Origin: Vibrio sp. 10N.286.49.B1
GTDB taxonomy: Bacteria; Pseudomonadota; Gammaproteobacteria; Enterobacterales; Vibrionaceae
Length of the DNA stretch: 64,000 bases
Assembly (NCBI RefSeq): GCF_002873335.1
Contig: NZ_MCUW01000001.1
Location: 83,105 to 147,104, forward strand
Reading direction: 5' to 3'
Every line of letters starts with the position of its first letter. Positions within the stretch are counted from its first letter, which is position 1. Position numbers and translations under genes: made by a program. The notes beneath the pieces were generated by a model. It was not told the DNA's origin and did not search any database. It saw only the letters and a program-made list of their open reading frames with translations. Below are positions 44,582-53,604 of the stretch, one piece after another.

Positions 44582-46405
44582 TTACTGACTTTTTGAGTAG
44601 AAACGCTGAAGTTCGGTAAAGCCTTGCATTAATATCGGTAACTTCGGATTCTTATCATCAAGCTTTTGGTAATCTTTGTCATATAGACTGTAGTTACCGA
44701 ACTTGTCGACAACGGTTGTTTCACTCGCTGTGATGAGCGCAAGCTCTCGAGTATCGCCAGCAATGATCCACTTACGTTTCCTTTCATCAAACAGGTTACG
44801 GCCGCTGCTGTAGTCTTTAGTGTTAGTTGAGACACCACTAAGGTCCTGCATAAACGTTACCGCTAAGTCTAAATGACTCGTCATATGCGTGTAGTCAGCA
44901 GATAACTTACCCGGCCAATGTATCACTAAGGGAACCTTTAGTTGATACTGACTGTAGTTGGTGTTGGAGCCCCAACTGCGCGTCTTGGTTTCGTTGAATT
45001 CAGTGCCATGGTTCGAGGTCAAGACAACCACGGTATTGTCTAACATCTTCTCATCGACAAGCGTCTGAAGTATTTTACCAAATTCTGTATCAGCGGCGGT
45101 GGCGGCGGCTGAATACGCAGCAATAAATTGTTGCTCTGGTGATAAGTTAGGTGTGGCTGGCTGGTAACTATCAAAGTCATCAACGGTTGTTAGTTCAATA
45201 TAACTAAACCAAGGTGCGCCTTTGTCACCGGCTACGGATTGCTGCCATTGCTTGATCGCTAGGTTATCGCCGATAGGCGAACTAGAAGGCGTCCCGTCAC
45301 TGTTTAACGAAATGTCCGCAATAGGAAAGCTTCTAAAAATAGTGTCGGTGTACAGGTCATCTGCAAAGTTATCGCCGCTGTAGAGTTTGAACTGGTAGCC
45401 TTGTTTTTTGAGCGTAGACATAAACAAGGGTGCGCTACCTTGCGCTTTAATGCTGCTAGCGTAGCTGGTGGGTATGCCATACATTAGACCAAATACGCCA
45501 AAGTCATCATTACTTGAACTATAGTGGTTCAGGAAATTTTGATTGTTTAGAGAAAAGCCATAACTAACGGGCATTGTTTTCGGTGATAACATATCGCTGC
45601 GCAGATTATTAATACTAACAACGAGAACGTTGAGATTTTCAGAACGACGATTAAACTCGATTGGGGTGAGGGGGTAAGTGACTAAATCAACGGCCCCTTC
45701 ATTGTCTTTTAGCTTCTGTAGGTATTCTTCACGGTCAAGTAAGCCATGCTTTTCCATAAATGACTTTGCCGTCATTGGATAAGACAGTGGAAAATTTGCC
45801 TTTTGAACGGTCACAGGGTTATAGAAAAACGCGTCTGCCCACATAAAAATCAAGTGACTTGAAATAAAACACAAGAAAAATAATGCAGTGATCGGTCGTC
45901 CGACATGCTTGTGAGACAGCTTACGTTGTTTTTTCCAGACCCATTCTGATAAGGCAAGCTGCGCCAAAAAGATAGGAGGTAAGACAATAAAGAGGTGCTG
46001 TAAGTCACTACTTACCGCGGTGCTCTCATCGCCAAACAGCAGTTCCCATACCACAGGTGATAAATGGAGATTGATCGTTTGGTAGGCTTGCGTGTCGATC
46101 AGAAGTACCGTTAAGCCGAACGTAGCAAAACAGACCGATATTAATCTGAAGAGTTTTCGAGATGGAATGACAAAAGTTAGCGGAAAAAGAATCAGCAGGT
46201 AGAGTGCGAAAACCAAGAAACCGAAATGACCAATCCATGATGTCAGGAGGTAAGCTTGTCCAAACAAGGTGTCTGGCCATGGAGACGCAGAGATGTAGCG
46301 AGTACCCACAAGCATCGCTGCAATTATGTTGAAGAACGCAAACCAGTGCCCCCAACCTACGAGTCGGGAGACGCGCTCACCGTATGAATTTCCGCTATCT
46401 ACCAT
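44582..46405 (-). CDS. yejM: Inner-membrane LPS-sensing regulator YejM/PbgA (LapC)
   Basis: A membrane protein with a periplasmic sulfatase-fold domain. In E. coli it senses lipopolysaccharide in the inner membrane and restrains LapB/FtsH degradation of LpxC. The product has 607 residues (E. coli 586). Five hydrophobic helices lie in about 1-195, then a basic linker and the alkaline-phosphatase-like domain from about 245 (LNVLVVSINNLRSDMLSPKTMPVSYGF). VVVLTSNHGTEFNET is the usual metal-site segment, but the key enzyme residues are not all kept, fitting a non-enzymatic role. It follows yejL by 38 bases on the same strand. Confidence 0.93.
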   Translation of the reverse strand: MVDSGNSYGERVSRLVGWGHWFAFFNIIAAMLVGTRYISASPWPDTLFGQAYLLTSWIGHFGFLVFALYLLILFPLTFVIPSRKLFRLISVCFATFGLTVLLIDTQAYQTINLHLSPVVWELLFGDESTAVSSDLQHLFIVLPPIFLAQLALSEWVWKKQRKLSHKHVGRPITALFFLCFISSHLIFMWADAFFYNPVTVQKANFPLSYPMTAKSFMEKHGLLDREEYLQKLKDNEGAVDLVTYPLTPIEFNRRSENLNVLVVSINNLRSDMLSPKTMPVSYGFSLNNQNFLNHYSSSNDDFGVFGLMYGIPTSYASSIKAQGSAPLFMSTLKKQGYQFKLYSGDNFADDLYTDTIFRSFPIADISLNSDGTPSSSPIGDNLAIKQWQQSVAGDKGAPWFSYIELTTVDDFDSYQPATPNLSPEQQFIAAYSAAATAADTEFGKILQTLVDEKMLDNTVVVLTSNHGTEFNETKTRSWGSNTNYSQYQLKVPLVIHWPGKLSADYTHMTSHLDLAVTFMQDLSGVSTNTKDYSSGRNLFDERKRKWIIAGDTRELALITASETTVVDKFGNYSLYDKDYQKLDDKNPKLPILMQGFTELQRFYSKSQ

Positions 46406-46443
46406 TTGCCGTTATTGATTCCGTGCCTAAATTAGTGTTTTTC

Positions 46444-46659
46444 TCATGCTTCTACAGAAGAAATTAGAGCTTTAGAGAATTTTTCCGCAATTGCTTCACG
46501 TTGTGAAGGTGCAACATCCGTATTTAAGACATTGGTTGCGATATTTCCTGCAATCATAAGTGAAAGCTCAGGGCCTGCACCATGTTTATCAAGAACGGCT
46601 GCTATTTCGGTTAAAATTTGTTCAACTTGTTGGTCGGTATATTTAGATGTAATTGGCAT
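46444..46659 (-). CDS. yejL: UPF0352 (DUF1414) protein YejL
   Basis: A 71-residue cytoplasmic protein of unknown function, family DUF1414. The sequence [39 protein letters not shown] (in parts) and [23 protein letters not shown] is the conserved family pattern. It lies directly upstream of yejM and divergent from yejK, the conserved yejK-yejL-yejM arrangement of gamma-proteobacteria. Confidence 0.93.
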   Translation of the reverse strand: MPITSKYTDQQVEQILTEIAAVLDKHGAGPELSLMIAGNIATNVLNTDVAPSQREAIAEKFSKALISSVEA

Positions 46660-46743
46660 AAAGACTCTGCTAATGATAATGAAAGCGGCTTATGATACCC
46701 TACTCTGCATCACAAACGAAACAGCATCGATAATAATTTCACT

Positions 46744-47742
46744 ATGAGTTTGAACCTATCTAACGTTATTTTACACCAGCTGACGATAAATGAGCAGGAA
46801 GAGCTAGTTGTCCACTATCGTGATGAGCTTCTCCCTAATGACAGTTCGGCAGAAAACCTCGTTGCCGAGCTTCATCGCGTCTTTAACGCAAAAGCGGGTA
46901 AAGGCTTTGGCGCATTCAAAAGCGATAGCGATTTTCAAGTCTGGTTGAATGAATTAAAAAATGGCGACAAAGATTTCTATTCCTTCTCTCAAGACAGCGC
47001 TCAACGTTTAAAGACTGAATTATCTAAGTACCCGTTTGCTGATGCTGGTACTTTGGTTATGGCGCAATATCAATCTCTTGCCACTGAGTATCTGTTTATT
47101 GGACTGCTACCTTCTTATAGTAGTTTACAAATCACTGAGGGGTTAAATATTGGTGCCATTGATTATCTTGATATCGGCAAAATGGACATTGTTGCTCGAA
47201 TTGATTTAACGAGTTATGACATTGATAAGAACTCTAATCGCTACCTCACTTACATTAAAGGCCGAGTCGGGCGCAAAGTCGCTGACTTCTTTTTGGATTT
47301 TTTACAGGCTGAAGTGGGTTTAGATACGAAGCAACAAAATACCATTTTGATGCAAGCGGTGAATGATTTTTGTGCTGATGCGCAACTCGACAAAGAAGAG
47401 ACGGTCAATTACAAGAAGCAAGTGTACGAATACTGCAACGAACAGATAAAGGCCGGTGACGAAGTTCAAGTGCGAGAGTTGTCAGGTGAACTGCCTGCTA
47501 ATGAAGGCTCAAGCTTTTTGGATTACACTCAAGAACAAGGGTATGAACTTGAGGAAAGTTTTCCTGCTGACCGTTCGACCGTCCGCAAGCTGACAAAATT
47601 TGTCGGAGCAGGGGGTGGTTTGAACCTGAGCTTCGATAGCCTTTTACTTGGCGAGCGTGTCTTTTATGATCCAGAAACGGATACATTGACAATCAAAGGT
47701 ACGCCACCAAACTTGCGAGATCAACTCAGTCGCAATCGCTAG
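46744..47742 (+). CDS. yejK: Nucleoid-associated protein YejK (NdpA)
   Basis: A nucleoid-associated protein that also binds topoisomerases in E. coli. The product has 332 residues (E. coli 335). It begins MSLNLSNVILHQLTINEQEELVVHYRDELL and contains LLPSYSSLQITEGLNIGAIDYLDIGKMDIVARID (cited in parts), YLTYIKGRVGRKVADFFLDFL and a C-terminal half with VRKLTKFVGAGGGLNLSFDSLLLGERVFYDPETDTLTIKGTP in parts. It is divergent from yejL with an 84-base gap. Confidence 0.95.
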   Translation: MSLNLSNVILHQLTINEQEELVVHYRDELLPNDSSAENLVAELHRVFNAKAGKGFGAFKSDSDFQVWLNELKNGDKDFYSFSQDSAQRLKTELSKYPFADAGTLVMAQYQSLATEYLFIGLLPSYSSLQITEGLNIGAIDYLDIGKMDIVARIDLTSYDIDKNSNRYLTYIKGRVGRKVADFFLDFLQAEVGLDTKQQNTILMQAVNDFCADAQLDKEETVNYKKQVYEYCNEQIKAGDEVQVRELSGELPANEGSSFLDYTQEQGYELEESFPADRSTVRKLTKFVGAGGGLNLSFDSLLLGERVFYDPETDTLTIKGTPPNLRDQLSRNR

Positions 47743-47763
47743 CGACCTCAATATGCTAATCAA

Positions 47764-47789
47764 GAAGCGTTACTGCGAAGTAACGCTTC
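47764..47789 (+). promoter_or_regulatory. Perfect hairpin with GCGA loop between yejK and the Hpt gene
   Basis: An 11-bp stem (47764-47774 with 47779-47789) closed by a GCGA tetraloop, without a T-tract. It may stabilise or process an mRNA. It lies 25 bases before the next start codon. Confidence 0.6.
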
Positions 47790-47814
47790 AAACATTCGTC
47801 AAACCAGGGAAGGG

Positions 47815-49143
47815 ATGCCGTCGTTGAATTCTAGCCAATCTGTCTCTCGTGCCATTGTCGCCATTTTGCTTATTTGGGTCGTTACTACGGCCTTTGTGCT
47901 ACGTGTCTCATTTAAAGAGGAGCAAGCAACGAAACTGATTAATGAGATTTCAATCAGTATCGATAAACTACGGCAAGTTCTCTTTATCCAACAACCCTCT
48001 CGGTCGAAGCTATCTCAGAGAATTGAGCTCGATCTACAGCTTATCCATGCACAAACCATGCAGCTAAAAGCTTATACGCAATCAGGAACGTCGTCAGACC
48101 TTACTCACACCGTGTACCTTCTTGAACGTTTTATCGAGCAATCTCGACAGCTGTCGCATGATGAAGTTCGCCTTAAAGAGTTTGTGCAAAATATAAGTGT
48201 GAGACTTCCAACACTGAGTGAACAGGGACAGAAAGTCAGTAATGAGTTGTCCTCAGTTGTGCTTGATGCATTGTTTAATGAGGCTCTTGAGGCACGACAG
48301 GTCTATCTCAAATTGGAAGAGATACAACATGCGGCTTATCAACTCCCCAAAGATGATAGACAATCGTTATTATTGCTTAATTCTCAGGCGTCGGTACTGC
48401 TTGCTCAGTCAGCCAATACGGAGTTTCTGCTTGATCGCGTCGTTAATCATTCTGTCGTGACAGAGTTAGCGGCACGCTCGAGACAATCTGAGACCTATTT
48501 AGGACAACAGCTGCTCATTCTTGCCTTAGTCAGCTTGCTGTCGTTGATGTCTGTTTTTGCCCTGAGTCGACGCCAATTAGTCATTAGCATCAGCGGAGTG
48601 GATAAAGACTCTACAACCATGCAAAAAGTGACGCCTATTGAGGCGGTATCCACGCCAAGCAAGAATACAATAGAATCCGGTGATGTTTGCAAGTCGCAAG
48701 CGATGGCATCGCGTCCACCTCACAATGAAGAAATCCTCGCGAGTCGCACGCCTGCCGAAAGTGAAGTTCCGAAGGCCGATATCGTAGAAGAGCAGAGTGG
48801 GCCGACGATCAATTTTGAGACGATGCTTCATACCTTAGATGGTGATAAAGCGTCGATGTTGATGCTTCTTGATGTCTTTGTTAATGAACATACGGAAGAT
48901 ATCGCCAAGTTCCAACAATGCCTTGAGAATGATCTAGATGCCGCGACACGAGTTGTTCATACCCTAAAAGGCGTGTCAGGCAGTATTTATGCGGAAGCAT
49001 TACACCATGTCTCATCGGAGGCTGAAAAAGTACTCAAGGATCATGGGGAAGTGACCGTAGAGCTGCTGGAGCGCCTTCGGGTGCAGTTGAGTTATGCGAT
49101 TCGGTCAGCGAAAGACTACATTCAAGCGGAACAATCGAGATAA
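47815..49143 (+). CDS. Membrane protein with C-terminal Hpt phosphotransfer domain
   Basis: The 442-residue protein has an N-terminal membrane helix (about 13-30). A mainly helical periplasmic region follows (about 31-230, with long heptad-like stretches). A second membrane helix at about 233-252 (LLILALVSLLSLMSVFAL) leads to a disordered linker rich in Ser, Pro and Glu. The C-terminal Hpt domain (about 340-440) has the phospho-accepting H382 in VVHTLKGVSGSIYAEALHHVS. There is no kinase or receiver domain. It therefore looks like the remains of, or a partner to, a hybrid sensor kinase in a phosphorelay. The partner kinase is unknown. AGGGA precedes the ATG by 6 bases. Confidence 0.82.
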   Translation: MPSLNSSQSVSRAIVAILLIWVVTTAFVLRVSFKEEQATKLINEISISIDKLRQVLFIQQPSRSKLSQRIELDLQLIHAQTMQLKAYTQSGTSSDLTHTVYLLERFIEQSRQLSHDEVRLKEFVQNISVRLPTLSEQGQKVSNELSSVVLDALFNEALEARQVYLKLEEIQHAAYQLPKDDRQSLLLLNSQASVLLAQSANTEFLLDRVVNHSVVTELAARSRQSETYLGQQLLILALVSLLSLMSVFALSRRQLVISISGVDKDSTTMQKVTPIEAVSTPSKNTIESGDVCKSQAMASRPPHNEEILASRTPAESEVPKADIVEEQSGPTINFETMLHTLDGDKASMLMLLDVFVNEHTEDIAKFQQCLENDLDAATRVVHTLKGVSGSIYAEALHHVSSEAEKVLKDHGEVTVELLERLRVQLSYAIRSAKDYIQAEQSR

Positions 49144-49257
49144 TTACCTGGAAATTTCTCTCTATTAGATTATAACTATCAATAGTTAACGTGAATATAC
49201 TGCCTTGAGTTATAATTCAGTTACTGATTGCTTTGTCCAAAATATTGAGGTTAATTC

Positions 49258-50460
49258 ATGAACATTGTGCCGATGACTCGCAATGTAATTCTTGGTGTTA
49301 TATTTACCCTACTGGCGGGATGTTCACTCCTTGAGGTGAAACTCGACAGTCAGACGACTCCACTCTCCAAGCAAGAACTCAACATGAGGTTGATGACTCG
49401 CGAGTATAGCCGAGAGTTTTTCACACAAGTGGAATCTACTGCTGATTCATTGAGCGAGTTATACCCGGAATCTGACGTCATGAATCAGTCTTATGTTTTA
49501 CTCTGGAAAATTCATGCTGAAGAAGGGCTGCAAAAAGCCGCTTTCCAAGTTTCCCCTCCCGCTGGCTTAATCGATACGTGGGTTTTTACCCTGCAGATGG
49601 AGCATTTTTTTTCTGACGGTGCAGGCCAATCCTTATTTGCCAGCCAAGAGGCATTGAAGACGTCTCAACAATTGAGCCAAAGCGTTGACGAATTAGCTCA
49701 GTCACTTTTTAAGGGAGATAGCTACCAAACAAGCAAGGCATTTGTGGATAAGTTTGCACGCTTACACCCCTTTGAAACCTTGAGTTTTACACGCATGCCC
49801 GCTTATCGTGACTGGCTCAAGTCACAAGGGATTGATGAAAGTGAGGTGACATCCACACTTGGAACCATGCCAGAAGCGTTGTCGGACGTGTCTGATCGAC
49901 TGGCGTTAATGTCGGAGCAGACACCTAAATTGATGACCTGGAAAGCTCAGCTTATTGCATTGAATAGTACCGTCAATGGTAATGATATCCGTGGGGCATT
50001 ACAGAGTTTTCAAATGAGCGCGGATGCATTCCAAGATTTTGTCAATAACAACCCGGAATACATGCAGAGTATGGCTCAGCAGATGGCGATTGAACTTCAA
50101 CCTTTGTTAAATGATTTGGATACGAAAACCCAAGACAAATTGACTCAACTGAGCGCAGAGCGACAAGCTTTGGACGACATGGTTGCGCGTGAAAGAGACG
50201 AATTGATAAAAATGGTTGAGCGTGAGCGCAAGGCGTTTGCGATCATAGTCAATCATGAACGAAGCCTATTTGCTGAAGACTTGGATAAAATATCTCAGGA
50301 TGTCGTGACGTTGGCCGTGGACAAGTTAATCCAGCTGATCAAGAGCACCATTATCTATTTCATTTTGTTTATCTTGATAATCTTTTTTGCTCCCCTTGGG
50401 CTAGGTTACTTGCTTGGCAAAAAGGTTCAGCGTAAACAAGATACCCGTACAAGCACTTAA
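49258..50460 (+). CDS. Lipoprotein with C-terminal membrane helix, function unknown
   Basis: I do not recognise a characterised family. The 400-residue product has a lipobox LLAGCS at about 18-23, predicting a lipid-anchored N-terminus. The body is helical, with a strongly charged coiled-coil-like region at about 290-345 (QALDDMVARERDELIKMVERERKAF). One membrane helix lies near the C-terminus (about 360-388, STIIYFILFILIIFFAPLGLGYLL), with a basic tail KKVQRKQ. Two membrane anchors on one protein are unusual. TGAGG precedes the ATG. It follows the Hpt gene by 114 bases on the same strand, so a joint role in signalling is possible but unproven. Confidence 0.8.
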   Translation: MNIVPMTRNVILGVIFTLLAGCSLLEVKLDSQTTPLSKQELNMRLMTREYSREFFTQVESTADSLSELYPESDVMNQSYVLLWKIHAEEGLQKAAFQVSPPAGLIDTWVFTLQMEHFFSDGAGQSLFASQEALKTSQQLSQSVDELAQSLFKGDSYQTSKAFVDKFARLHPFETLSFTRMPAYRDWLKSQGIDESEVTSTLGTMPEALSDVSDRLALMSEQTPKLMTWKAQLIALNSTVNGNDIRGALQSFQMSADAFQDFVNNNPEYMQSMAQQMAIELQPLLNDLDTKTQDKLTQLSAERQALDDMVARERDELIKMVERERKAFAIIVNHERSLFAEDLDKISQDVVTLAVDKLIQLIKSTIIYFILFILIIFFAPLGLGYLLGKKVQRKQDTRTST

Positions 50461-50799
50461 CGTACACTCGTCAATAGTTTGTTTTGGTTGTTAATGTTCG
50501 TCAGTCGTTAACTTGGATGAGCAATGAGCAATGAGCAGTAACTAACACCAATTTACTTCGCATTGCGACCCAGAATAACATGACGTTTAGTGGGTGTTTG
50601 TCGCAGCTCGCAGGGGTTAAGAATGTTGGGTTTCATGTTGTTCGATTTTTCATATATGACTACTTTTACTATGGTTACACCCTAAACTGGTTGGGTTTGT
50701 TAAAAAAACCGCTCTTTATTTGAATTTACGCTTGTTTTCTTGGCTCGAAAATTTTATAGATGGGGGAAGCGTTTTAAATATCACATGGAGAGTAATTGA
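50461..50799. repeat. Intergenic region with TGAGCAA heptamer repeat (50518-50538)
   Basis: TGAGCAA, TGAGCAA, TGAGCAG: three units of 7 bases, the same unit length as the array after asmA. The rest of this 339-base gap includes the asd promoter region (AT-rich, 50700-50760). No lysine riboswitch pattern is visible. A 46-codon reading frame from about 50580 lacks a ribosome site and is not called. Confidence 0.7.
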
Positions 50800-51912
50800 A
50801 TGAGAGTTGGTTTAGTAGGTTGGCGTGGCATGGTTGGATCGGTCTTGATGCAGCGCATGGTGGAAGAGAAAGACTTCGATGTCATCGAACCGGTCTTTTA
50901 TAGTACTTCTCAAATTGGTATCCCGGCGCCAAATCTGGGCAAAGATGCAGGAATGCTTCAAGATGCCTATGACATTGAAAGCCTTAAGCGATTAGATGCG
51001 ATTATTACCTGCCAAGGTGGGAGCTATACGGAAAAAGTCTACCCTGCATTGAAGCAAGCTGGCTGGAAAGGATACTGGATTGATGCTGCCTCTACGCTTC
51101 GCATGGAAAATGATGCGATTATCACTTTAGACCCAGTGAACCTGACAAGAATTCAAGACGGAATTCATAAAGGTATTAATACCTTTGTGGGCGGTAACTG
51201 TACCGTGAGTCTTATGCTTCTTGGTTTAGGGGGCTTATTCGAAAAAGGCCTCGTTGAATGGACAAGTGCAATGACGTATCAAGCTGCTTCTGGCGCTGGT
51301 GCGAAAAATATGCGTGAGCTTATTTCTCAGATGGGTGTGGTGAACGATGCTGTGACCTCTGAACTTGCTAATCCTGCTAGCTCTATTCTCGATATTGACC
51401 GAAAAGTGGCGGATACGCTTCGCTCATCCTCATTTCCTACCGAGCAGTTCGGTGCCCCTCTAGCGGGTTCATTGATCCCTTGGATCGACGTTAAGCGTGA
51501 TAATGGACAAAGTAAGGAAGAGTGGAAAGCGGGTGTTGAAGCGAATAAAATCCTAGGCTCTCAAGGTAGTCCAATTGCAATTGACGGGACATGTGTCCGC
51601 ATAGGTGCGATGCGTTGCCATGCGCAAGCATTGACGATTAAGCTCAAGCAAAATGTTCCGATGGATGAAATTGAAGATATTATTGCCACCCATAATGATT
51701 GGGTTAAAGTGATTCCAAATGAACGCGACATCACGGCTCAAGAACTCACACCAGCGAAGGTGACGGGTACGATGTCTATTCCTGTTGGTCGATTGAGAAA
51801 AATGGCGATGGGAGATGATTTCTTAAATGCATTTACGGTAGGTGATCAGCTCTTGTGGGGCGCAGCGGAACCGCTTAGACGTACTCTACGTATCATCTTA
51901 GCCCAGCGTTAG
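50800..51912 (+). CDS. asd: Aspartate-semialdehyde dehydrogenase
   Basis: Reduces aspartyl phosphate to aspartate semialdehyde, the branch-point step towards lysine, diaminopimelate, methionine and threonine. The product has 370 residues (E. coli 367). [21 protein letters not shown] is the NADP-binding N-terminus. The catalytic cysteine is C134 in [10 protein letters not shown]. The sequence [11 protein letters not shown] and the histidine-containing [14 protein letters not shown] are conserved. It ends [29 protein letters not shown] precedes the ATG. A strong terminator follows. Confidence 0.98.
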   Translation: MRVGLVGWRGMVGSVLMQRMVEEKDFDVIEPVFYSTSQIGIPAPNLGKDAGMLQDAYDIESLKRLDAIITCQGGSYTEKVYPALKQAGWKGYWIDAASTLRMENDAIITLDPVNLTRIQDGIHKGINTFVGGNCTVSLMLLGLGGLFEKGLVEWTSAMTYQAASGAGAKNMRELISQMGVVNDAVTSELANPASSILDIDRKVADTLRSSSFPTEQFGAPLAGSLIPWIDVKRDNGQSKEEWKAGVEANKILGSQGSPIAIDGTCVRIGAMRCHAQALTIKLKQNVPMDEIEDIIATHNDWVKVIPNERDITAQELTPAKVTGTMSIPVGRLRKMAMGDDFLNAFTVGDQLLWGAAEPLRRTLRIILAQR

Positions 51913-51927
51913 GATTTCGTAATGAAT

Positions 51928-51953
51928 AAAAAAGCGCCTATGGCGCTTTTTTT
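51928..51953. terminator. Bidirectional terminator after asd
   Basis: AAAAAAGCGCC pairs with GGCGCTTTTTT around a TAT loop; it lies between asd and the convergent channel gene. Confidence 0.92.
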
Positions 51954-52003
51954 ATGAGCACAATACGGCACGTAGTCGTACTGATTCAATTAATTATCAA
52001 GGG

Positions 52004-52852
52004 TTAAGGCTTCTCTTCAGGTACCACAACGCGCTGGTCTGGTTCCGCAAGTTGGCTGCCGCAATGTTTACAATGAAGAGCATCAGATTCATGGCCAGCC
52101 TGAGAGCAATTAGGGCATTTGACTAAATTTCGGTGCGCATGCATCTCGTTGTTGAGTTCAGCCGTGATGATGCCGGTGGGAACGGCTAGGATAGAGTAGC
52201 CCAATAGCATGGTTAGCGAAGCAATCGCTTTACCCAAAGGAGTAGAGGGCACTAAATCACCGTAACCAACGGTGGTAATGGTAACGATGGCCCAATAGAT
52301 ACTTTGTGGGATGCTGCTAAAGCCATTTTCAGGACCTTCTATCACATAGATTAATGATCCGAATATCGTGACGAGTACGGCAACAGAGCTAAAAAATACC
52401 AGTATTTTTCGTCTCGCCATAAGTAATGAGCGCAGTAAAATATTGGAATCTTGTAAATACCGCACGAGTTTCAATACGCGGAAAATCCGCATAACACGAA
52501 GAAGACGTAAGACCCCCATGAACGATGCACTTGGAAACAGTAGGGCCAAATAAGTGGGTAAGATAGACAGTAAGTCCACCACGCCATAAAAGCTTGTTGC
52601 ATACGCCTTTGGTTTAGGAGAACAATAGAGCCTTAATAAATACTCAACCGTGAAAATAGCGGTAAAGATGTATTCTAACTTCTCAAGTAACCCTCCCCAT
52701 TCAGCGCCAACATTAGGCAAGGAGTGCAAAACCAATACTGCAAGAGAGAGCAAGATTGCAATGATCAGTGCGACATCGAACACCCAACCGGCCTTGGTAT
52801 GTGTCCCAAATATAATAATGTACAGTTTATGCTTGAGTCTATTGTCTGTCAT
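52004..52852 (-). CDS. Kv-like ion channel with C-terminal zinc ribbon
   Basis: An inner-membrane voltage-gated-type potassium channel. The product has 282 residues with six helices (S1-S6). S4 is the arginine-rich VLRLLRVMRIFRVLKLVRYL and the pore loop has the K+ selectivity filter TTVGYGDLVP. After S6 (GYSILAVPTGIITAEL) there is a soluble tail with a zinc-ribbon-like CPNCSQAGHESDALHCKHCG. I chose the ATG at 52852; a TTG 19 codons upstream is also open, and neither has a good ribosome site. It stands alone between asd and the MarC gene. Confidence 0.88.
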   Translation of the reverse strand: MTDNRLKHKLYIIIFGTHTKAGWVFDVALIIAILLSLAVLVLHSLPNVGAEWGGLLEKLEYIFTAIFTVEYLLRLYCSPKPKAYATSFYGVVDLLSILPTYLALLFPSASFMGVLRLLRVMRIFRVLKLVRYLQDSNILLRSLLMARRKILVFFSSVAVLVTIFGSLIYVIEGPENGFSSIPQSIYWAIVTITTVGYGDLVPSTPLGKAIASLTMLLGYSILAVPTGIITAELNNEMHAHRNLVKCPNCSQAGHESDALHCKHCGSQLAEPDQRVVVPEEKP

Positions 52853-52965
52853 GAAAGTACGTAACAAGCTGAAAAGGTTTCCTACTATTATATACCAGTC
52901 GAATGACAATCGGATCTTTGGTGCAAGCCCTCCCGTCAGAAGGGCTGATGGATGTCTTTTTTTTG

Positions 52966-53604
52966 CTAAGCAAGGCCTGGGAATAAAGCTCTTAGCCCGT
53001 TGGCCATAAATTCAATGCCTAGCGCGCCCAGTATTAACCCCATAATACGGGTGATGACGTTAATCCCCGTTTGTCCAAGAAAGCGGACAATCAAGGGTGC
53101 AGAGCGAAACAAAAGCCATGAACAGAGTGCGAATAAGGCAATGGTGATAATAATTCCGATGGTTTCAATCATATCAGGGTAACGCGCACCATATACGATG
53201 GTGGAACTGATAGCACCGGGGCCGGCCATTAATGGCATCGCTAATGGCACAACGCCGATCTGCTCTTTACTGACGTATTCGGATTTTTCTTGTTTGTTTT
53301 GCTTATCTTCACCTAATTTACCCGACATCATTGAGAAAGCGATGCTCAATAGCAGCAACCCACCCGCGACTCGAAAAGAATCCAGAGAAATACTGAACAT
53401 ATCCAGTAATACCTGACCGGCTAATAGCGACACGATTAAAATGATAGCAACGGCAACGTTGGCCGTTGCAGCGGTTTTGTTTTTGTCTTCGGGAGACATG
53501 TGTCCGGTAAGCGATACAAATACGGGCATAATGCCAACGGGGTTAACCGCAGCCACCAAGCCTAAGAAAAACTGTAAATAAATGGCAAGTTCGATGTTGT
53601 TCAT
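52966..53604 (-). CDS. MarC-family membrane protein (YchE-like)
   Basis: An inner-membrane protein of the MarC/UPF0056 family with six helices and unknown transport function. From MNNIELAIYLQFFLGLVAAVNPVGIMPVFVSLT (in part) the product has 212 residues, like E. coli YchE (215). GVVPLAMPLMAGPGAISSTIV is the family signature. The ATG at 53604 is chosen over a longer reading to 53646 because the family match starts there. It is divergent from adhE, a neighbour relation also seen in E. coli (ychE-adhE). Confidence 0.9.
   Translation of the reverse strand: MNNIELAIYLQFFLGLVAAVNPVGIMPVFVSLTGHMSPEDKNKTAATANVAVAIILIVSLLAGQVLLDMFSISLDSFRVAGGLLLLSIAFSMMSGKLGEDKQNKQEKSEYVSKEQIGVVPLAMPLMAGPGAISSTIVYGARYPDMIETIGIIITIALFALCSWLLFRSAPLIVRFLGQTGINVITRIMGLILGALGIEFMANGLRALFPGLA

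Noticed and set aside
50580..50723. 46-codon open frame before asd
   Set aside because: No ribosome site and no recognisable sequence; probably chance in AT-rich DNA.
50461..50799. Lysine riboswitch before asd
   Set aside because: None of the conserved lysine-riboswitch core sequences is visible.
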